A stretch of DNA of 5,970 nt, from assembly GCF_049445995.1 (NCBI RefSeq), contig NZ_JBMSDZ010000042.1:1-5970 (forward strand). Reading direction: 5' to 3'. This DNA is from Dyella_A sp049445995 (GTDB lineage: Bacteria > Pseudomonadota > Gammaproteobacteria > Xanthomonadales > Rhodanobacteraceae). The notes beneath the pieces are model-generated. The model did not search any database. It was given only the letters and a program-made list of their open reading frames with translations, and was not told the DNA's origin. Made by a program: the position numbers and the translations under genes. Position 1 is the first letter of the stretch. Each line of letters begins with the position of its first letter. Below, one piece after another: positions 5,329-5,970 of the stretch.

Positions 5329-5721
5329 ATGAATCAGCAGTTCACCAATCACGCTTTTGCCTATGCCAAGCAGTTCGCCGACAGCGCCTTCAAGGCCCAG
5401 TCGCTGGCCCTGAAGGGTTTCGAGGCTGTTGCCGGCCTGCAGTTCAAGGCCCTTGAGAAGCAGGCCCAGGCTTCCGCCGACTTCCTCGCCGAGGCGATGG
5501 AGGCGCGTGATGTCGACGGCTTCCGCTCCCTGTGGGAGAAGGGTGCCAGCCTGAGCCGCGACAACGCCGAGCGCGCCGTTTCGGTCAGCCAGGAAATCTT
5601 CGCGGTGTCGCAGAAGACCGTCGAGTCGCTCGGCGCGATCCTGCAGGAACAGCAGCAGGCCGCCAACGAGGCCGTGACGGCCCCGGTGCAGGCGGCGTCG
5701 AAGAAGGCTGCTTCCAAGTAA
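5329..5721 (+). CDS. Phasin family protein (PHA granule surface protein)
   Basis: This 130-residue protein fits the Phasin_2 (PhaP-type) family. Such proteins coat polyhydroxyalkanoate granules and control their number and size. It is almost wholly amphipathic alpha-helix (about 5-112), Ala/Gln/Lys/Glu-rich, with no Cys and no signal peptide. Typical phasin phrases are present: ALKGFEAVAGLQFKALEKQAQASADFL and FRSLWEKGASLSRDNAERAVSVSQEIF. The tail APVQAASKKAASK is Ala/Lys-rich, faintly like the DNA-binding tails of PhaF-type phasins but much shorter. The ATG at 5329 has GGGGGAGA five bases upstream; an in-frame ATG at 5263 lies inside the promoter palindrome and is rejected. The gene is monocistronic: its own promoter region precedes it and a strong terminator follows. 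No PHA synthase is in the window. Confidence 0.88.
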   Translation: MNQQFTNHAFAYAKQFADSAFKAQSLALKGFEAVAGLQFKALEKQAQASADFLAEAMEARDVDGFRSLWEKGASLSRDNAERAVSVSQEIFAVSQKTVESLGAILQEQQQAANEAVTAPVQAASKKAASK

Positions 5722-5752
5722 GAGCCACGCCGGCGGGAACGCCAGCGATGCC

Positions 5753-5780
5753 AAGGGCCGGACATGCGTCCGGCCCTTTT
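5753..5780 (+). terminator. Intrinsic terminator of the phasin gene
   Basis: A perfect 11-bp stem, AAGGGCCGGAC (5753-5763) and GTCCGGCCCTT (5768-5778), closes the loop ATGC and runs into TTTT. It lies 31 bases after the phasin stop codon. The AA at the 5' side also gives a short U-run in the opposite transcript, but the forward direction fits best. Confidence 0.92.
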
Positions 5781-5786
5781 CATGTG

Positions 5787-5802
5787 CGCCACGTACGTGG
5801 CG
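5787..5802. repeat. Perfect 16-bp palindrome
   Basis: CGCCACGTACGTGGCG reads identically on both strands and has no spacer. It begins 6 bases after the phasin terminator. With no loop it is a poor RNA hairpin but a plausible site for a dimeric DNA-binding protein. No gene start lies close by within the window. Confidence 0.7.
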
Positions 5803-5843
5803 ACCGCAGCCTTTCGCCGCAGGCGCTTGCCCGACTTCGATGC

Positions 5844-5970
5844 TGTCAACGCCATTTAGAAATGTCCCCACCCTGTGCCAGTTAAACATGTCCCCTTTGG
5901 CGTCACCGGGAAGGCCGGTCAAGTTGGAGCATGGCGCCAGGGATGGTTGCCGGCGGGTTTTCTGACGTTG
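5844..5970. mobile_element. End of an insertion sequence, partial at the right edge
   Basis: From TGTCAACGCC (5844) the sequence takes on the look of a proteobacterial IS end. ATGTCCCC occurs at 5862-5869 and again at 5888-5895, exactly 26 bp apart, and CATTTAGAAATG (5853-5864) is a short inverted repeat. Internal repeated motifs near a TG terminus recall IS21-like and related integrase-core elements. A reading frame resembling a transposase C-terminus enters from the right edge (5970-5919). The exact outer boundary and family are inferred from memory of such ends, and the other end and target duplication are outside the window. Confidence 0.5.
5919..5970 (-). CDS. Partial C-terminus of a possible transposase
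   Basis: Only the last 16 codons are visible, reading in from the right edge on the minus strand and ending in TGA: NVRKPAGNHPWRHAPT. The KPAxNHPWR phrase resembles C-terminal ends I associate with integrase-core (DDE) transposases of IS elements. The position just inside the ATGTCCCC repeats is what a transposase stop near an IS end would look like. Sixteen residues are too few to be sure, and an open frame this short could arise by chance. Confidence 0.4.
   Translation of the reverse strand, partial: NVRKPAGNHPWRHAPT

Noticed and set aside
1..5970. CRISPR array, toxin-antitoxin pair or defence system
   Set aside because: No regularly spaced direct repeats and no proteins of such families are present; the repeats found are palindromes or simple duplications.

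Overview
The window is GC-rich, densely coded chromosomal DNA. Gene content and protein character point to a gammaproteobacterium of the Xanthomonadales/Lysobacterales group. The pointers are a DUF6776-like protein + bactofilin + ErpA + NudC + AmpE run, an enteric-type QueD with an HETCTSG motif, and a small phasin. The genus cannot be fixed from the sequence alone.

Layout, left to right. Bases 1-310 carry no convincing gene. They hold two long imperfect palindromes: one spans 1-155 with its symmetry centre at base 78, the other spans 183-310 and abuts the ampE stop codon. From 310 to 3819 a minus-strand gene run reads, in transcription order: DUF6776-like membrane coiled-coil protein (3819-3064), bactofilin (3077-2622, overlapping its predecessor by 14 bp), erpA (2573-2205), nudC (2188-1223, GTG start, 16 bp after erpA) and ampE (1179-310). 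A good sigma70-like promoter (TTGACG-18-TATACG) lies just upstream of this run. Next on the minus strand is rppH (4502-3960), preceded by a strong Shine-Dalgarno. The intergenic region upstream of rppH also carries a clear promoter for an elongator tRNA-Met gene on the plus strand (4681-4757). The tRNA is followed after only 56 bp by queD (4814-5176). An AT-rich promoter region with a TGC-N3-GCA palindrome precedes a phasin gene (5329-5721), which ends in a textbook intrinsic terminator (5753-5780). A perfect 16-bp palindrome follows at 5787-5802. From about 5844 to the right edge the sequence looks like the end of an insertion sequence: repeated ATGTCCCC motifs, then the last 16 codons of a possible transposase reading in from the right on the minus strand.

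Functionally most of this is housekeeping. ErpA delivers Fe-S clusters, and NudC and RppH are Nudix hydrolases that act on NAD/NADH (and NAD-capped RNA) and on 5'-triphosphate RNA respectively. QueD makes a queuosine precursor, AmpE is an inner-membrane protein linked to the AmpD/beta-lactamase pathway, and bactofilin is a cytoskeletal polymer. The phasin implies that the cell makes polyhydroxyalkanoate granules, although no PHA synthase is in view. I do not see a complete undescribed multi-gene system. The least explained structures are the two palindromic elements at the left edge, the DUF6776/bactofilin overlapping pair, and the palindrome plus IS end at the right.
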